From NCBI GenBank assembly GCA_020697375.1, contig JAJFBJ010000015.1:1-64000 (forward strand): 64,000 bases of DNA, in the 5' to 3' direction. Source of the DNA: Nitrospira sp. (lineage in GTDB: Bacteria; Nitrospirota; Nitrospiria; Nitrospirales; Nitrospiraceae). The position numbers were made by a program, and so were the translations under genes. Shown one piece after another: positions 47,838 through 57,470 of this stretch. The notes under the pieces were generated by a model, which saw only the letters and a list, made by a program, of their open reading frames with translations, made no database searches and was not told the origin of the DNA. Numbering within the stretch: the stretch's first letter is position 1; each line of letters opens with the position of its first letter.

Positions 47838-49382
47838 TTAATTCCACGCCAGGGACTTCAACCGAAGAAGCACGGGCCCGACGTACCGCAGAAGCGTTTC
47901 TCCCGTTCGCCGCAACGTACCGGGCAGGCTTTGCACCAACCGATCCACTTCATCGACCTGCAGAAGACCGAGCCAAAACACTCCGCACCAATAGGCGATC
48001 ACGCCGGCGAGAGCCCCGACTGCGAGGGACAATATCGGTATCGACACCAAGGCCGCTGTCCCGGCAACAGCGGCGCCAGCGCCAATCAGCAGCATGATCA
48101 ACTTCAGAACCGCTAATCCTTCAAAGATATGGACCTGCCGCCGACGTAACACCCAGGCGTAGCCGAACGCCACCAGCGCGAATGACGCCGAGGTGGCCAC
48201 GGCAGCGCCGGAGGCTCCCCAAGTGGGAATCAAGACCCAGCACAGTCCCACGTCGGCCAAGACTGTCACGCCCATGGTTCGGATGAGATGGGCTCCGTCG
48301 CCGCCGGCTTGAATGACCGGCCACATCACACGGGCCAAGGCGTAACACAGGGCGCCCGGAACCAACAGCCGCAAGCCCACGGCGGCTTCACTGAATTGCG
48401 GCCCGAAATACAGCAGGATGATTTTGTCGCCCAATATCGAAACCAGCAGAAGCAGAAACACGGTTCCCAGCAGCACGTAGCGCATGAGCCGGCTCACCAA
48501 GCTGGTCACGTCTCCCACTCGTTGGTCGGCCCACAAGCGGGCCGTCGCTTGCAACATCACGCCCTCGACCGCAATCGGGATGAACCAGACGAATTGCGAC
48601 CATTGAAGGGCCGCCGCATAGAGACCAGCTTGGGCTTCACCGGCCAGATGCCGAACCAAAATGACATCGAGCGAGCACAGGGCCATGTTCAGCACAGAGA
48701 ACACCAGCGCTGAACCTCCGAATTGAAGCATTCCCCTGATAGGCAGGGGCATCGCGCGGACCGACCAATCACAGGTCGCATCATCGAGCGCCCGTATCAC
48801 TTCGCGCAGGCAGAGCAATGCGACGAACAGGTTGGCTACCAACAGTCCCGTGAAGACACCCATGACACCCATCCCGCTCATGGCAAGCGCGACAGCCAGC
48901 ATCCCGGCCATGACGACTCCAATGATGGCGGGAACAGCGGCGCGCTCTTCCAATCTGAGTCCGTACAGTATGCCGCGCGAATAAAACCATATCTGGTCCA
49001 GCAACAGAACTGCTACGGCGACGAGGGCCATCGGAACGGCAGGCGTCCCCTGCGGCGCAGTGCTCCAAATCAACGCTCCCACGATTGGAGCGACAGCGAC
49101 AATGCCGACTCCATTGATCATGGCGCCTGCCTTGGCCACGGCTCTGCACCAGGGAATATCGTCCGATCGCTCCGCGATACGCGTCGTCATGGTCTGCATC
49201 ATGCCCACATTCGCGAACTGAGAGGCGAGAAGGAGCACTGCCAGGTAATAGGCATACTGCCCATAACCATCGATGCCGAGCAGGCGAGCCAATAGGGGCA
49301 ATACCAGGGCCGCTGTCCCCAGTTTCGCGACCGACCAACCCCCGACAGAGACAATCCCTTTAGAAACCGCTTTCGCCGACAT
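47838..49382 (-). CDS. Wzx-type polysaccharide flippase (MOP superfamily)
   Basis: 514 residues with about 12-14 membrane segments and the start KGIVSVGGWSVAKLGTAALVLPLLARLLG typical of polysaccharide transporters (core LARLLGIDGYGQYA). It should move undecaprenyl-linked oligosaccharide across the inner membrane. GGAG lies before the ATG. Neighbours are all glycosyltransferases. Confidence 0.9.
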   Translation of the reverse strand: MSAKAVSKGIVSVGGWSVAKLGTAALVLPLLARLLGIDGYGQYAYYLAVLLLASQFANVGMMQTMTTRIAERSDDIPWCRAVAKAGAMINGVGIVAVAPIVGALIWSTAPQGTPAVPMALVAVAVLLLDQIWFYSRGILYGLRLEERAAVPAIIGVVMAGMLAVALAMSGMGVMGVFTGLLVANLFVALLCLREVIRALDDATCDWSVRAMPLPIRGMLQFGGSALVFSVLNMALCSLDVILVRHLAGEAQAGLYAAALQWSQFVWFIPIAVEGVMLQATARLWADQRVGDVTSLVSRLMRYVLLGTVFLLLLVSILGDKIILLYFGPQFSEAAVGLRLLVPGALCYALARVMWPVIQAGGDGAHLIRTMGVTVLADVGLCWVLIPTWGASGAAVATSASFALVAFGYAWVLRRRQVHIFEGLAVLKLIMLLIGAGAAVAGTAALVSIPILSLAVGALAGVIAYWCGVFWLGLLQVDEVDRLVQSLPGTLRRTGETLLRYVGPVLLRLKSLAWN

Positions 49383-49444
49383 GGAGGCTCCGGCCCGATT
49401 CTGAAATGGTTGGTTTGAAGCGATGGTAACGATGGAGGGTCCGA

Positions 49445-50554
49445 TCAGGCTGCAAATTTCTCATACTGTCGGCGATGGGCCGCCAGCGCCTTGGACGTTT
49501 CGTAAGTGTCGCGCACATACTCATAGGCGGCACGCCCCCTCTCCAGCGGCCTGTCCGCAAGGAGGCTTCGGATCGCGGAGGCATAGTCATCATCCCGCAC
49601 CTGCTTTCCGAACCGGCTCGCAAACTGATCGGGGTCGACCCGGCTGATGATTGGGCAGCCATAGGCCGCCGCTTCCAGAAAGGTCAATGGGAGCCCCTCC
49701 CGCACCGCCGTGCTGACGAAAATCCAGGTGTCCGACAAGATGCGGTGCATGCGCTCAGGCTCGCGAAAGCGATTGATGAGCCCCGGCATCTCTAAATTGG
49801 GCACGTCACGAAAGCGCCGTCGCAGCTGGGCATCAAATCCCGATTCCGCGGATGCGCTGCCCTGCCCCACCGCGACAAAGCGATAGTCAGGAAACTGCTG
49901 GGCCAGTTCCAGAAATATCCACGGTCGCTTGCGCTTGTCCCATCTGGCCACGAAGGTCATGGTCGGTCTCGCGCTTTTTTGAGGGAGATCCTGGGGCACA
50001 TCGATGAGATTCGGCAGCAGGGTCGGCAATGTCGTCAGGCCGTACAGTCGTTTGACCTTTTCTTTCAAAAAATGCGCAGGGCAGAATACTGCGTCGGCGC
50101 GACGCACCGCCTGCCGCACGAACAATCCCGACTCGGTCAAATAATTGAAAGGAGTCATGAGGCGACGCATCGGGGTGGCATACAGAAACTCGGTCCACCA
50201 ATCACTCAACTCCCTGGGATCGCGACTGGTGACCAGATGGGTGCGGCCTGGATGGAGCAGCTGCGCAAAGTAGGTCAGGACCGTCGGGTCTTGTGAATGA
50301 AAAATATCCGCCGGTGAGGCACGAATGATTCGGCAAGCCTCCACCACATTCCGCGGCGAGAAACTCTGTATCTCGACCCCTCCGATCGTCTCGATCGGCC
50401 GTTGTTCCTGTCGGCCGGGAACAATGACGCTGACCCGGTATCCGGAGGCCACAAGACTCTCGGCAAGCTTGCGCGACATGCTGCCAAACCCGCCATAGAT
50501 TCCCCAATCGAAATACTGGCTGGTCAGGATACAGACGTGCGGATGCGGCTTCAT
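49445..50554 (-). CDS. GT4 family glycosyltransferase
   Basis: 369 residues from ATG 50554, which overlaps the upstream glycosyltransferase stop as ATGA; the longer frame to 50683 is not supported. GT-B fold: GGFGSMSRKLAESLV in the N-domain and REGLPLTFLEAAAYGCPII, the EX7E donor-binding region, in the C-domain. Confidence 0.9.
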   Translation of the reverse strand: MKPHPHVCILTSQYFDWGIYGGFGSMSRKLAESLVASGYRVSVIVPGRQEQRPIETIGGVEIQSFSPRNVVEACRIIRASPADIFHSQDPTVLTYFAQLLHPGRTHLVTSRDPRELSDWWTEFLYATPMRRLMTPFNYLTESGLFVRQAVRRADAVFCPAHFLKEKVKRLYGLTTLPTLLPNLIDVPQDLPQKSARPTMTFVARWDKRKRPWIFLELAQQFPDYRFVAVGQGSASAESGFDAQLRRRFRDVPNLEMPGLINRFREPERMHRILSDTWIFVSTAVREGLPLTFLEAAAYGCPIISRVDPDQFASRFGKQVRDDDYASAIRSLLADRPLERGRAAYEYVRDTYETSKALAAHRRQYEKFAA

Positions 50555-51762
50555 GTCCGGCCTTCCTTGTGCAAATCGCCTGAGACATCCGGCGCTGAGC
50601 GGTCCATCCTCCGCGGATTCGCGGACGACTGAGCCACCACGCGATCGCATAATTCGAGATAGCCGGCCGCCAGCACCGGCCATCCGAATCCCATGGCACG
50701 GCTTCGGCTCTCCATGCCCATCTTCCGACGGCGGGCCTCATCGCTCATGATGTCCCGTAACGCTTCCGTGAGGGCTGGAACATCGCCCCAAGGCACAATC
50801 TCGCCGTTCAGTCCCTTCGTCACCAGTTCAGCGGTCCCTCCCGTATCCGTCACGATGACGGGCAAACCGGCCGCCATCGCTTCCAATAACGCAATGGACA
50901 TCCCCTCCTGCTGCGACGGCAAGACGAAGACATCCGCCTCGCGATAGACGAGCGGCATCTCTTCCCGCGACCGGAACCCCTTGAACGTCACGGCATCGCC
51001 TACCTGAAGCTTGTCGGCCAATTCCCGCAATCGCGGCTCCGCGTCCCCGGTGCCGACGAACGTCAGCTTCAGCGATCGAGCAGAGTTCGCTCGCAATCCT
51101 GCGAAGGCCTCCAGAAGATGATGCTGTCCTTTGCGTTCGATCAAGCGCGCGACACAGACGATGGTAAGCGTCCGCCTCGGCTCGGCAGGCACGGGAGCAA
51201 ACAAGGTGGTATCGACGCCGTTGGGAATGATGGTCAAAGGCAGGTCGGGCATCGTCCGATGCGCCAGCCGCTCCTGCTCCGCGCTGATGGCCGTCACGGC
51301 GCCTGCCCGCCGCCAGATTCTTTTGAGCAGCGGCGTCAGAACCGGATAGAGGTAGTTGTAGCGCTCCTCGAATCCCGGCACATCCGGCCCCTGGAGCGAC
51401 AGCACATAAGGCAATCCATGGGTCACATCCAGAAGATAGCTGATCGCTCCGGCCGGCACCCCTGCGAAGGCGAAACTCACATCGTACCGATGCTGTTTCA
51501 GCAATCGCTGCGCCATGCGTAGCCCACGCCAACTGTAGCGAAGCAGCTCCCGGTTGGTCGCATGGTGGATGTTCCGATTGTTCACCGGCACCTTATGGAT
51601 CGTGATGCGATCGGCAAAACGCTCGGTCTCGTGGGTTTTCCGGCTTCGCGACGAAGTGACGAGATCCACGCCGACATCCCGGCGCTGCGCCATTTCCTGC
51701 AAAAGATAATAGTTCACCACCCCGGTGCCGCCACCGAGCGGAGGAAATTCGTTATCGAACAT
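50551..51762 (-). CDS. GT4 family glycosyltransferase
   Basis: 403 residues, GT-B fold: FPPLGGGTGVVNYYL at the start and QEGMSIALLEAMAAGLPVI as the EX7E motif. From ATG 51762 the protein lacks the usual first strand; in frame, four codons earlier, an ATT at 51774 reads IRILMFDNEF and lies just after AGGAGATA, so the real start may be this rare codon. Confidence 0.9.
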   Translation of the reverse strand: MFDNEFPPLGGGTGVVNYYLLQEMAQRRDVGVDLVTSSRSRKTHETERFADRITIHKVPVNNRNIHHATNRELLRYSWRGLRMAQRLLKQHRYDVSFAFAGVPAGAISYLLDVTHGLPYVLSLQGPDVPGFEERYNYLYPVLTPLLKRIWRRAGAVTAISAEQERLAHRTMPDLPLTIIPNGVDTTLFAPVPAEPRRTLTIVCVARLIERKGQHHLLEAFAGLRANSARSLKLTFVGTGDAEPRLRELADKLQVGDAVTFKGFRSREEMPLVYREADVFVLPSQQEGMSIALLEAMAAGLPVIVTDTGGTAELVTKGLNGEIVPWGDVPALTEALRDIMSDEARRRKMGMESRSRAMGFGWPVLAAGYLELCDRVVAQSSANPRRMDRSAPDVSGDLHKEGRT

Positions 51763-51779
51763 GAGGATGCGAATGGTGG

Positions 51780-52709
51780 CTATCTCCTGGTCACACGGCG
51801 GGCGACATAGAGCGGTCGGCGTTTGACTTCGTCGGAGATCCGGCCGATGTATTCGCCGATCACCCCGGTGGTCATGAGCTGAATCCCGGCGAGAAAGAAA
51901 ATCGACACGACGAGCGTGGTAAATCCGGGAACGCCGGTTCCGAGCATGAACCTCTTGATCAGATAGAACAACGCGACGAAGAACGACAGCAGCGACACCG
52001 TAAAACCCAGGATGGTGATGATGCGCAGCGGCATATGGCTGAAAGAAATCAACCCGTCGAGCGCGAGGTAGAGGAGCTTTCGGAACGTGTATTTTGGAGT
52101 CCCCGCATGGCGAGCCTGGCGTTCATAGGGAACACCGACTTGCTTGAAGCCCACCCAGCTACGTATGCCCCTGACGAATCGATTGCGCTCAGGCATATGA
52201 ACCAGGAGGTCCACCACGCGCCGGTCCATGATGCAAAAATCGCCGGCATCCAGGGGAATCTCGATGTTCGCTACCCGCTGCAGCAATCGATAGAACGCCG
52301 CATAGGCCAAGCGCTTGCCCCACCATTCTTTCCGTTCGGTCCGAACGGCATAGACCACTTCCCATCCTTCCTGCCATTTCGCGAGAAACTTGTGCAACAC
52401 CTCGGGTGGATCCTGCAGATCCGCATCCATGATGCAAACGGCGCGCCCCCGGCTATGCTCCAACCCGGCGCTGATGGCGACTTGATGTCCGAAGTTCCTC
52501 GCCAACTCCACGACGACGACCCGGTGATCCTCGGCTTCCAAACGCCTCAGGATGTCCGGGCTCTTGTCCTGACTTCCATCATCGACGAATACAATCTCGC
52601 ACTCGCACGCAAGTCCGCTCAACACCTCGGCGAGGCGGGCATGCAAGATCGGCAGGTTCTCGGATTCATTGAAAACGGGAATGACGATCGACAACATCGG
52701 CGGGGACAT
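51780..52709 (-). CDS. GT2 polyprenyl-phosphate glycosyltransferase (DPM1/GtrB-like)
   Basis: About 309 residues from ATG 52709, after GGATGGG; the open frame back to 52919 is not family-like. LSIVIPVFNESENL, VDDGSQDKSPDI and MDADLQDPPE mark the family, followed by two C-terminal membrane segments. Such enzymes load sugars onto polyprenyl phosphate, which could feed the GT39-like enzyme at 43810. The gap 52710-52997 shows no other gene. Confidence 0.9.
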   Translation of the reverse strand: MSPPMLSIVIPVFNESENLPILHARLAEVLSGLACECEIVFVDDGSQDKSPDILRRLEAEDHRVVVVELARNFGHQVAISAGLEHSRGRAVCIMDADLQDPPEVLHKFLAKWQEGWEVVYAVRTERKEWWGKRLAYAAFYRLLQRVANIEIPLDAGDFCIMDRRVVDLLVHMPERNRFVRGIRSWVGFKQVGVPYERQARHAGTPKYTFRKLLYLALDGLISFSHMPLRIITILGFTVSLLSFFVALFYLIKRFMLGTGVPGFTTLVVSIFFLAGIQLMTTGVIGEYIGRISDEVKRRPLYVARRVTRR

Positions 52710-52997
52710 GGGCCCATCCGGTTTTTTTTGAAACGCGTGCCGAGCGGCGGGATGCCGATGATCCCTCGTGTGGTCCGGTTCGCCATTCATCGCCACAGCC
52801 AATGCCCGGCAGAACTGGAGCGCGGCGATGGGATCTTCGAGCGGAAGGACCGCATGTACCGCTCCGTTTGGCGTTCCCGGCGGGTCTATTGGAGAATGCT
52901 GAAGATGAGGGTGATTCATGTCTTGGCTTCCCGGCTAACGTATTTGTTCTGAGTACGTCGGTCCCACAAACGGATAGTAATTTGTGAGCCGAAAGCT

Positions 52998-53993
52998 CTA
53001 GCGGGAAGGAGGCATCGTTTCATCGCCCCTGGTCATGACAACCAGGCAGAGGAGACCCAAGAGAATCCACACCAGTTCCCGAAAACGCCGCAACAGCGCG
53101 AAGGTGATGCCCGTGACCTCGCCATACCCGAAGGCAGTCAGCAGGAGCAAGTTGCCCGCGTCCTGCGCGCCCAAACTTCCCGGAATGAAAAAGGTTCCTC
53201 CCTTGATGAACACGGAGAGGGCTCCGATCGCCACCGCATACATCACCGAAATGGGGTGCCCCAGGCAAAGGACTATGACGAACACTTCGAGAGCTTCGGC
53301 GAGCCATCCGAAAAAAAACAGTCCCGTCGAAAGTAAGAAGGCCGGTCGCTGGTGGGTGTAAAAGCGGGCGATGGTGCGGTCCAATTCCAGAAGCTTTCCT
53401 TCCCGCGACTCCAAATACCGCAGCCGCAAGCCGATGCGGCGCAGCATCTTCAACATCCAGGTGAATAGCCCCTGTCGCTGCATGATGACGAACGCGCCGA
53501 CGCCGAACAGCAGCAGTCCCGCCGTAAGCAATCCGGCCATGATGGTCTGTCCGGCCGATCCTCCGGCGTCCAATAACCAGAATCCCAACCCGATCCCGAT
53601 CAGGATGAACGCAATCTGGGCGATCGTCATCGTGGTTTTGGCCGTCACCACCGACGCCAATCCTTCCACCAGCGGCACGCCTTGTCGTTTGAGCAGGAAG
53701 GCTTTCAGCGGCTCACCGCCTACGTAGGCGGTGGGTGTGGTCATGTTCACGACTTCGCCGGCGGTGCGAATCGCCAACACCCGCCAAAACGGCACATCTT
53801 TCGCCCCGGGGCCGAACGTTACCCGCCAGCCGTAGGCCTCCAGGATATACATGAGCACGGAGGGAAGGAGAATCGCCAGCATCGCGGCAGGGCCCAGTTG
53901 CGCCACCGCTTCATAGATTCGCGAGATGCCGATGTGCCAGATGAGTGCGGAGAGCGTCAGTGTCCCGAGCAGAAGGAGAGCCGCTTTAAGCAC
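52998..53993 (-). CDS. flippase-like membrane protein (lysylphosphatidylglycerol-synthase TM family)
   Basis: 331 residues with about eight membrane segments; the family motif region TAYVGGEPLKAFLLKR and GGTFFIPGSLGAQDAG are clear. Relatives (AglD/MprF N-domain) are thought to move lipids. The GTG start overlaps the preceding fusion gene by eight bases, so the two probably work together on one lipid product. Confidence 0.85.
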   Translation of the reverse strand: MLKAALLLLGTLTLSALIWHIGISRIYEAVAQLGPAAMLAILLPSVLMYILEAYGWRVTFGPGAKDVPFWRVLAIRTAGEVVNMTTPTAYVGGEPLKAFLLKRQGVPLVEGLASVVTAKTTMTIAQIAFILIGIGLGFWLLDAGGSAGQTIMAGLLTAGLLLFGVGAFVIMQRQGLFTWMLKMLRRIGLRLRYLESREGKLLELDRTIARFYTHQRPAFLLSTGLFFFGWLAEALEVFVIVLCLGHPISVMYAVAIGALSVFIKGGTFFIPGSLGAQDAGNLLLLTAFGYGEVTGITFALLRRFRELVWILLGLLCLVVMTRGDETMPPSR

Positions 53994-55440
53994 GGGCCTG
54001 TGCCGAAGGCCGAAGGACCCACAACATCAACAGCCAAAATACCGTCGAGCCGGCTGCGGCCATCCATAGGAACCAGTCGAGTTTGTCCAGCAATGCAAAG
54101 AGGAAGACGACCACGGAGAAATCCCGGCTCGCCACATTCTTGAGGATGAAATCAGACCAGGTGGCCTGCTTGGGCGTGTTCCAGCCGCATGTCGCGCCGA
54201 TTTTCTGCGCTTTTGTGACCAGCCAAAACGACATCGCGTTGCCGAATATGGCGGCGCCGCCCAGCGCCAGGGGAACCCAGGCTTGAGCCTGGCCGTCCTG
54301 GCGCAGGTACAGTCCGCAGGCGATTCCGGCAAAGATGGCGATATGCACCAGGTTGTCCATGGCGATATCCAGCCATGCGCCGAACGGCGACTCGGTAAAG
54401 GTCAGTCGCGCCACTTCTCCGTCGCAACAATCGATGATGGCCGCCAACTGGAACAGGAGCGCGGCAATGATGCCGGCCTGGTATGTCCCGAATCCGAATG
54501 TGACGGCCGAGAGGAGTCCCACGGCCGTGGCGATCATGGTGATCACGTTGGGCGAGCATGTCATCCATAAGAAGGCTCGCGTGAGCAAAGGCGAGAAGAG
54601 CCGGTTGAAGTAACGATCGACAAACCCTTCACAGTCTCCCTTGAGCGACCGAAGGAGCGTGCGCTCTGCCACGCCGGCACTGGGCTGGTCCCACACGTCC
54701 CGATACCAGTGACCGGCATTCGAGGCAGCCGCGACGACCCTCACGCGGCCTTCCGCCGCCGCCCGTTCCAGCCAACGACGCACCGGAATCGCTCCAGGCG
54801 CTTCATTCGCCCCGGCCATCTCCGGCAGCGCAATCCCGTCAGGCGGATTCAAGATGCTCGCGGGCAGCACGACCAAATCTGCCGCAACCTGGTGGTCTTT
54901 ATACTCCGTGTGATTGTGAAAGGAGACGAGCCGGCCTTCCTCAAATGCGACTGCCGGGTTCCTGCGACCCATCGGCGGTTCGACCGGGCCGGCATTGCGG
55001 GTCACGACCAGCGCCTCGCCGTCACGCACGATTTGCCGGAGATGTTCGATGAGCGCTTTGGAGAATACGGCCTGGACCCCGGCGATCAAGCAGAAACCGC
55101 GCATCTCTGTGGCGAGCGACTCCCAGGTTCGCGGATCATCGAGCGGGAATTCGCGTACTGGCATCCACCGCACGGGAATCGTGACCCGCGCCCCCCGCGC
55201 CAGCGTATGTTTGAGCAACTCTTCATCGACACCGGCCAGGACGATCAGTTGGCGAATACCGGCGCGCTGCAGCGTGAGCACGGTGCGTTGAAAGAGGCTC
55301 ACTCCGCCGATGTGCGTCAGCGGCCCCACATCGGTGAGCCCGCGTCCGAGGCGGTTTCCGAAGAGACCTGTGCCCGGCACGAGGATAGCCGTGCTCAGGC
55401 CCTGCAATTCGGCGCCGCGCTCGAGTGTACTTTCGCTCAT
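53986..55440 (-). CDS. nucleotidyltransferase-like/CDP-alcohol phosphotransferase fusion
   Basis: 484 residues. Residues 1-230 have a nucleotidyltransferase fold, but the nucleotide loop is degenerate (ILVPGTGLFGNRL in place of LAAGxGxR). Residues about 260-480 are a membrane CDP-alcohol phosphotransferase with the full signature DCCDGEVAR and GAWLDIAMD. The layout resembles archaeal IPCT-DIPPS bifunctional enzymes. In this locus it is the best candidate to transfer the phosphonate headgroup from a CMP derivative to an alcohol acceptor; inositol- or glycerol-based substrates are alternatives. Confidence 0.82.
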   Translation of the reverse strand: MSESTLERGAELQGLSTAILVPGTGLFGNRLGRGLTDVGPLTHIGGVSLFQRTVLTLQRAGIRQLIVLAGVDEELLKHTLARGARVTIPVRWMPVREFPLDDPRTWESLATEMRGFCLIAGVQAVFSKALIEHLRQIVRDGEALVVTRNAGPVEPPMGRRNPAVAFEEGRLVSFHNHTEYKDHQVAADLVVLPASILNPPDGIALPEMAGANEAPGAIPVRRWLERAAAEGRVRVVAAASNAGHWYRDVWDQPSAGVAERTLLRSLKGDCEGFVDRYFNRLFSPLLTRAFLWMTCSPNVITMIATAVGLLSAVTFGFGTYQAGIIAALLFQLAAIIDCCDGEVARLTFTESPFGAWLDIAMDNLVHIAIFAGIACGLYLRQDGQAQAWVPLALGGAAIFGNAMSFWLVTKAQKIGATCGWNTPKQATWSDFILKNVASRDFSVVVFLFALLDKLDWFLWMAAAGSTVFWLLMLWVLRPSAQARA

Positions 55441-55591
55441 GCTCGCTTCCGGTTAGCCGTCAACGGTCGTTCGAGATCGAGGACCAGTCCGAAATCTTCA
55501 ATGTGTCGATCTGACGATTGCGGGACACTCGACAATTCATCAGATCCACAGATCATCGGATATCTTCGCCTTACCTTCACGAACGACCAGC

Positions 55592-56311
55592 TTACAACTT
55601 CGGCAGGATCTCCCGCTCCGCCCGCGTCACATCCTCGGGGAAATCGATTTCCGTCCAGGGCAGGCCCCCGATTTTCTCATGTCCCACGTTCACGTCCTTG
55701 AAGTACTGAGACAACCCGTCTTCGTATTCCATGTCCCAGCGGCCCTGGTCGATGTAAGTGTTCAGCGAACCGACCAGGCTCGCCGTATCGGCCCGGCGCA
55801 CTTTTAAAAACCCCACTCCCTCGCCCGCCATATCATACCGTTCGGGCATGTTCTTGCTCAGAGCGATGACCCGTCCGCCCTGAACCACCACCATGCATTC
55901 CTCACCGGTCTGCTTCACCGTATCATCCATCAGCAGGCAATTGGGGAAGGGCGATGCCACCAGGCGGCGGAGAATTTCCCGGTGAAACAGCACGTCCGCA
56001 TCCATGATCACCGCGTCATCGGAGAGCGCCGACCGGGCGATCCATAACGACGAAATGCTGCCGCGGTGGAACTCCTCGTTCACCAGATAGGAAATGTCCA
56101 CGCCGCGGCATTGCCTGCCGACCGCCGCCCTGATCATCTCTTGCTTGTATCCAACCACGATGGTGGCTTCTCTGATCTGGACACTCGCCAATGCCTCGAA
56201 ATATCGCGCGAGCAGCGTCTGCCCCCCGATCTCGATCAGACATTTCGGCTTGTGCTGGGTGACGGCCCAGAGCCGCTTCCCCACGCCGGCTGCCAGAATG
56301 ACGGCTTTCAT
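55592..56311 (-). CDS. nucleotidyltransferase, CMP-AEP/choline-phosphate cytidylyltransferase type
   Basis: 239 residues, single domain. The nucleotide signature LAAGVGKRL with PKCLIEIGG is intact; MDADVLF gives the metal-binding Asp. It resembles LicC and PntC, which activate phosphocholine or 2-aminoethylphosphonate with CTP. ATGA overlap with the transaminase gene upstream points to coupled expression. A 151-base gap without features follows. Confidence 0.82.
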   Translation of the reverse strand: MKAVILAAGVGKRLWAVTQHKPKCLIEIGGQTLLARYFEALASVQIREATIVVGYKQEMIRAAVGRQCRGVDISYLVNEEFHRGSISSLWIARSALSDDAVIMDADVLFHREILRRLVASPFPNCLLMDDTVKQTGEECMVVVQGGRVIALSKNMPERYDMAGEGVGFLKVRRADTASLVGSLNTYIDQGRWDMEYEDGLSQYFKDVNVGHEKIGGLPWTEIDFPEDVTRAEREILPKL

Positions 56312-57408
56312 GCACGACCGGCCACGCCGGTGAGCACCTGCTCGAAGGCGGTCAGAAATCCCTGAATGTGCGATTCGGTGAGGGCGCCCATGTTGGCGAT
56401 GCGAAAAACCTTCGATTCCAACTGGCCCTGTCCGGCATAAATGACATATCCGCGATCCTTCAGCTGATCATGCAAGGAAGCATAGGATAATCCAGGCGGC
56501 AGATGAAAAGCCGTAATCGTGTTCGAAAGTGACTCCGGCGGCAGTAACATTTTGATCCCTAATTTTCCCATTCCCTCCCGGATCCTCGTCGAGACGGCCT
56601 TATACCGACGTACGCGATTCGTGACTCCCTCCTCCAACAACTCGTCCAACGCCTCTTCCAATGCATAATAGAGTTGAACGGCCGGAGTGAAAGGCACCAT
56701 CGCTTTCCCTTGATCATCGATATAATGCGTCATATTGAGGTACCAGGATCGCTTGGGATAGACCCGCATCCGCTCCAGAAAACCCTTGCGGAGCAGGACG
56801 AATGAGACGCCGGGAAATCCTTGAATGCATTTGCCGGCCGTCCCTACCGCCATATAAATGTGAGAACCGGCGACATCGATCGGCTCGCCGCCCAGTCCGC
56901 TGACCGAATCGAGCACGAAGACACGATTTTGGCTATCGACGACTTCCGCGATTTCCTTGACGGGATTGACCAATCCGGTGGTCGTTTCATGGTGGACCAT
57001 CGCCACGGCGTGGACTTCGGGATGCTGACGCAATGCCAGGCGCACCCGTTCCGGGTCCGGCTTGATGTGCCATTCCCACTTGAGTTCGGACACACCGAGC
57101 CGATGGAGGCCGATCATATTGGAGATCCGCTCGCCATAGACGCCGTTATTGAGCACGAGCATGCGCTTCCCCATGGGAAGGCATGACATGACGGCGGATT
57201 CCACCGCGGCGGTGCCTGAGCCGGTCAGTACGACGGCGACATAATCGGATTCGGCGCCCGGCAAGAAGGCCGTCAATAATTTTTGTTGGATGCGGGCCAG
57301 CAGGTCGGAGAATTCCGATTCCCGATGGCAGATATCCGGTCGCATCAACGCCTTCCGCACCCGTTCGCTCACGTTCACCGGCCCTGGATTCAGAAGAATC
57401 ATGTTCAT
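56308..57408 (-). CDS. 2-aminoethylphosphonate--pyruvate transaminase-like aminotransferase
   Basis: 366 residues, class V fold type I. It begins ILLNPGPVNVSERVRKAL like PhnW; PLP lysine is Lys193 in AGKCIQGFPG and Asp167 lies in VLDSVSGLGG. In a biosynthetic setting it would aminate phosphonoacetaldehyde to 2-aminoethylphosphonate. ATG 57402, seven bases after GAGGG, may be the true start. Confidence 0.85.
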   Translation of the reverse strand: MNMILLNPGPVNVSERVRKALMRPDICHRESEFSDLLARIQQKLLTAFLPGAESDYVAVVLTGSGTAAVESAVMSCLPMGKRMLVLNNGVYGERISNMIGLHRLGVSELKWEWHIKPDPERVRLALRQHPEVHAVAMVHHETTTGLVNPVKEIAEVVDSQNRVFVLDSVSGLGGEPIDVAGSHIYMAVGTAGKCIQGFPGVSFVLLRKGFLERMRVYPKRSWYLNMTHYIDDQGKAMVPFTPAVQLYYALEEALDELLEEGVTNRVRRYKAVSTRIREGMGKLGIKMLLPPESLSNTITAFHLPPGLSYASLHDQLKDRGYVIYAGQGQLESKVFRIANMGALTESHIQGFLTAFEQVLTGVAGRA

Positions 57409-57470
57409 CCCTCAGGCTGTGGATCGGTACTGAGCAGAGCGGCCCTACACATCGCACTCAGCAAAGACTG

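Noticed and set aside
52710..52919. N-terminal extension of about 70 residues on the GT2 gene.
   Set aside because: The extension is Pro/His rich without family similarity, and a good start with GGATGGG lies at 52709.
54709..55701. A 330-codon plus-strand frame opposite the CDP-alcohol transferase fusion.
   Set aside because: It mirrors real coding sequence, rich in Arg and Pro, without domain signs.
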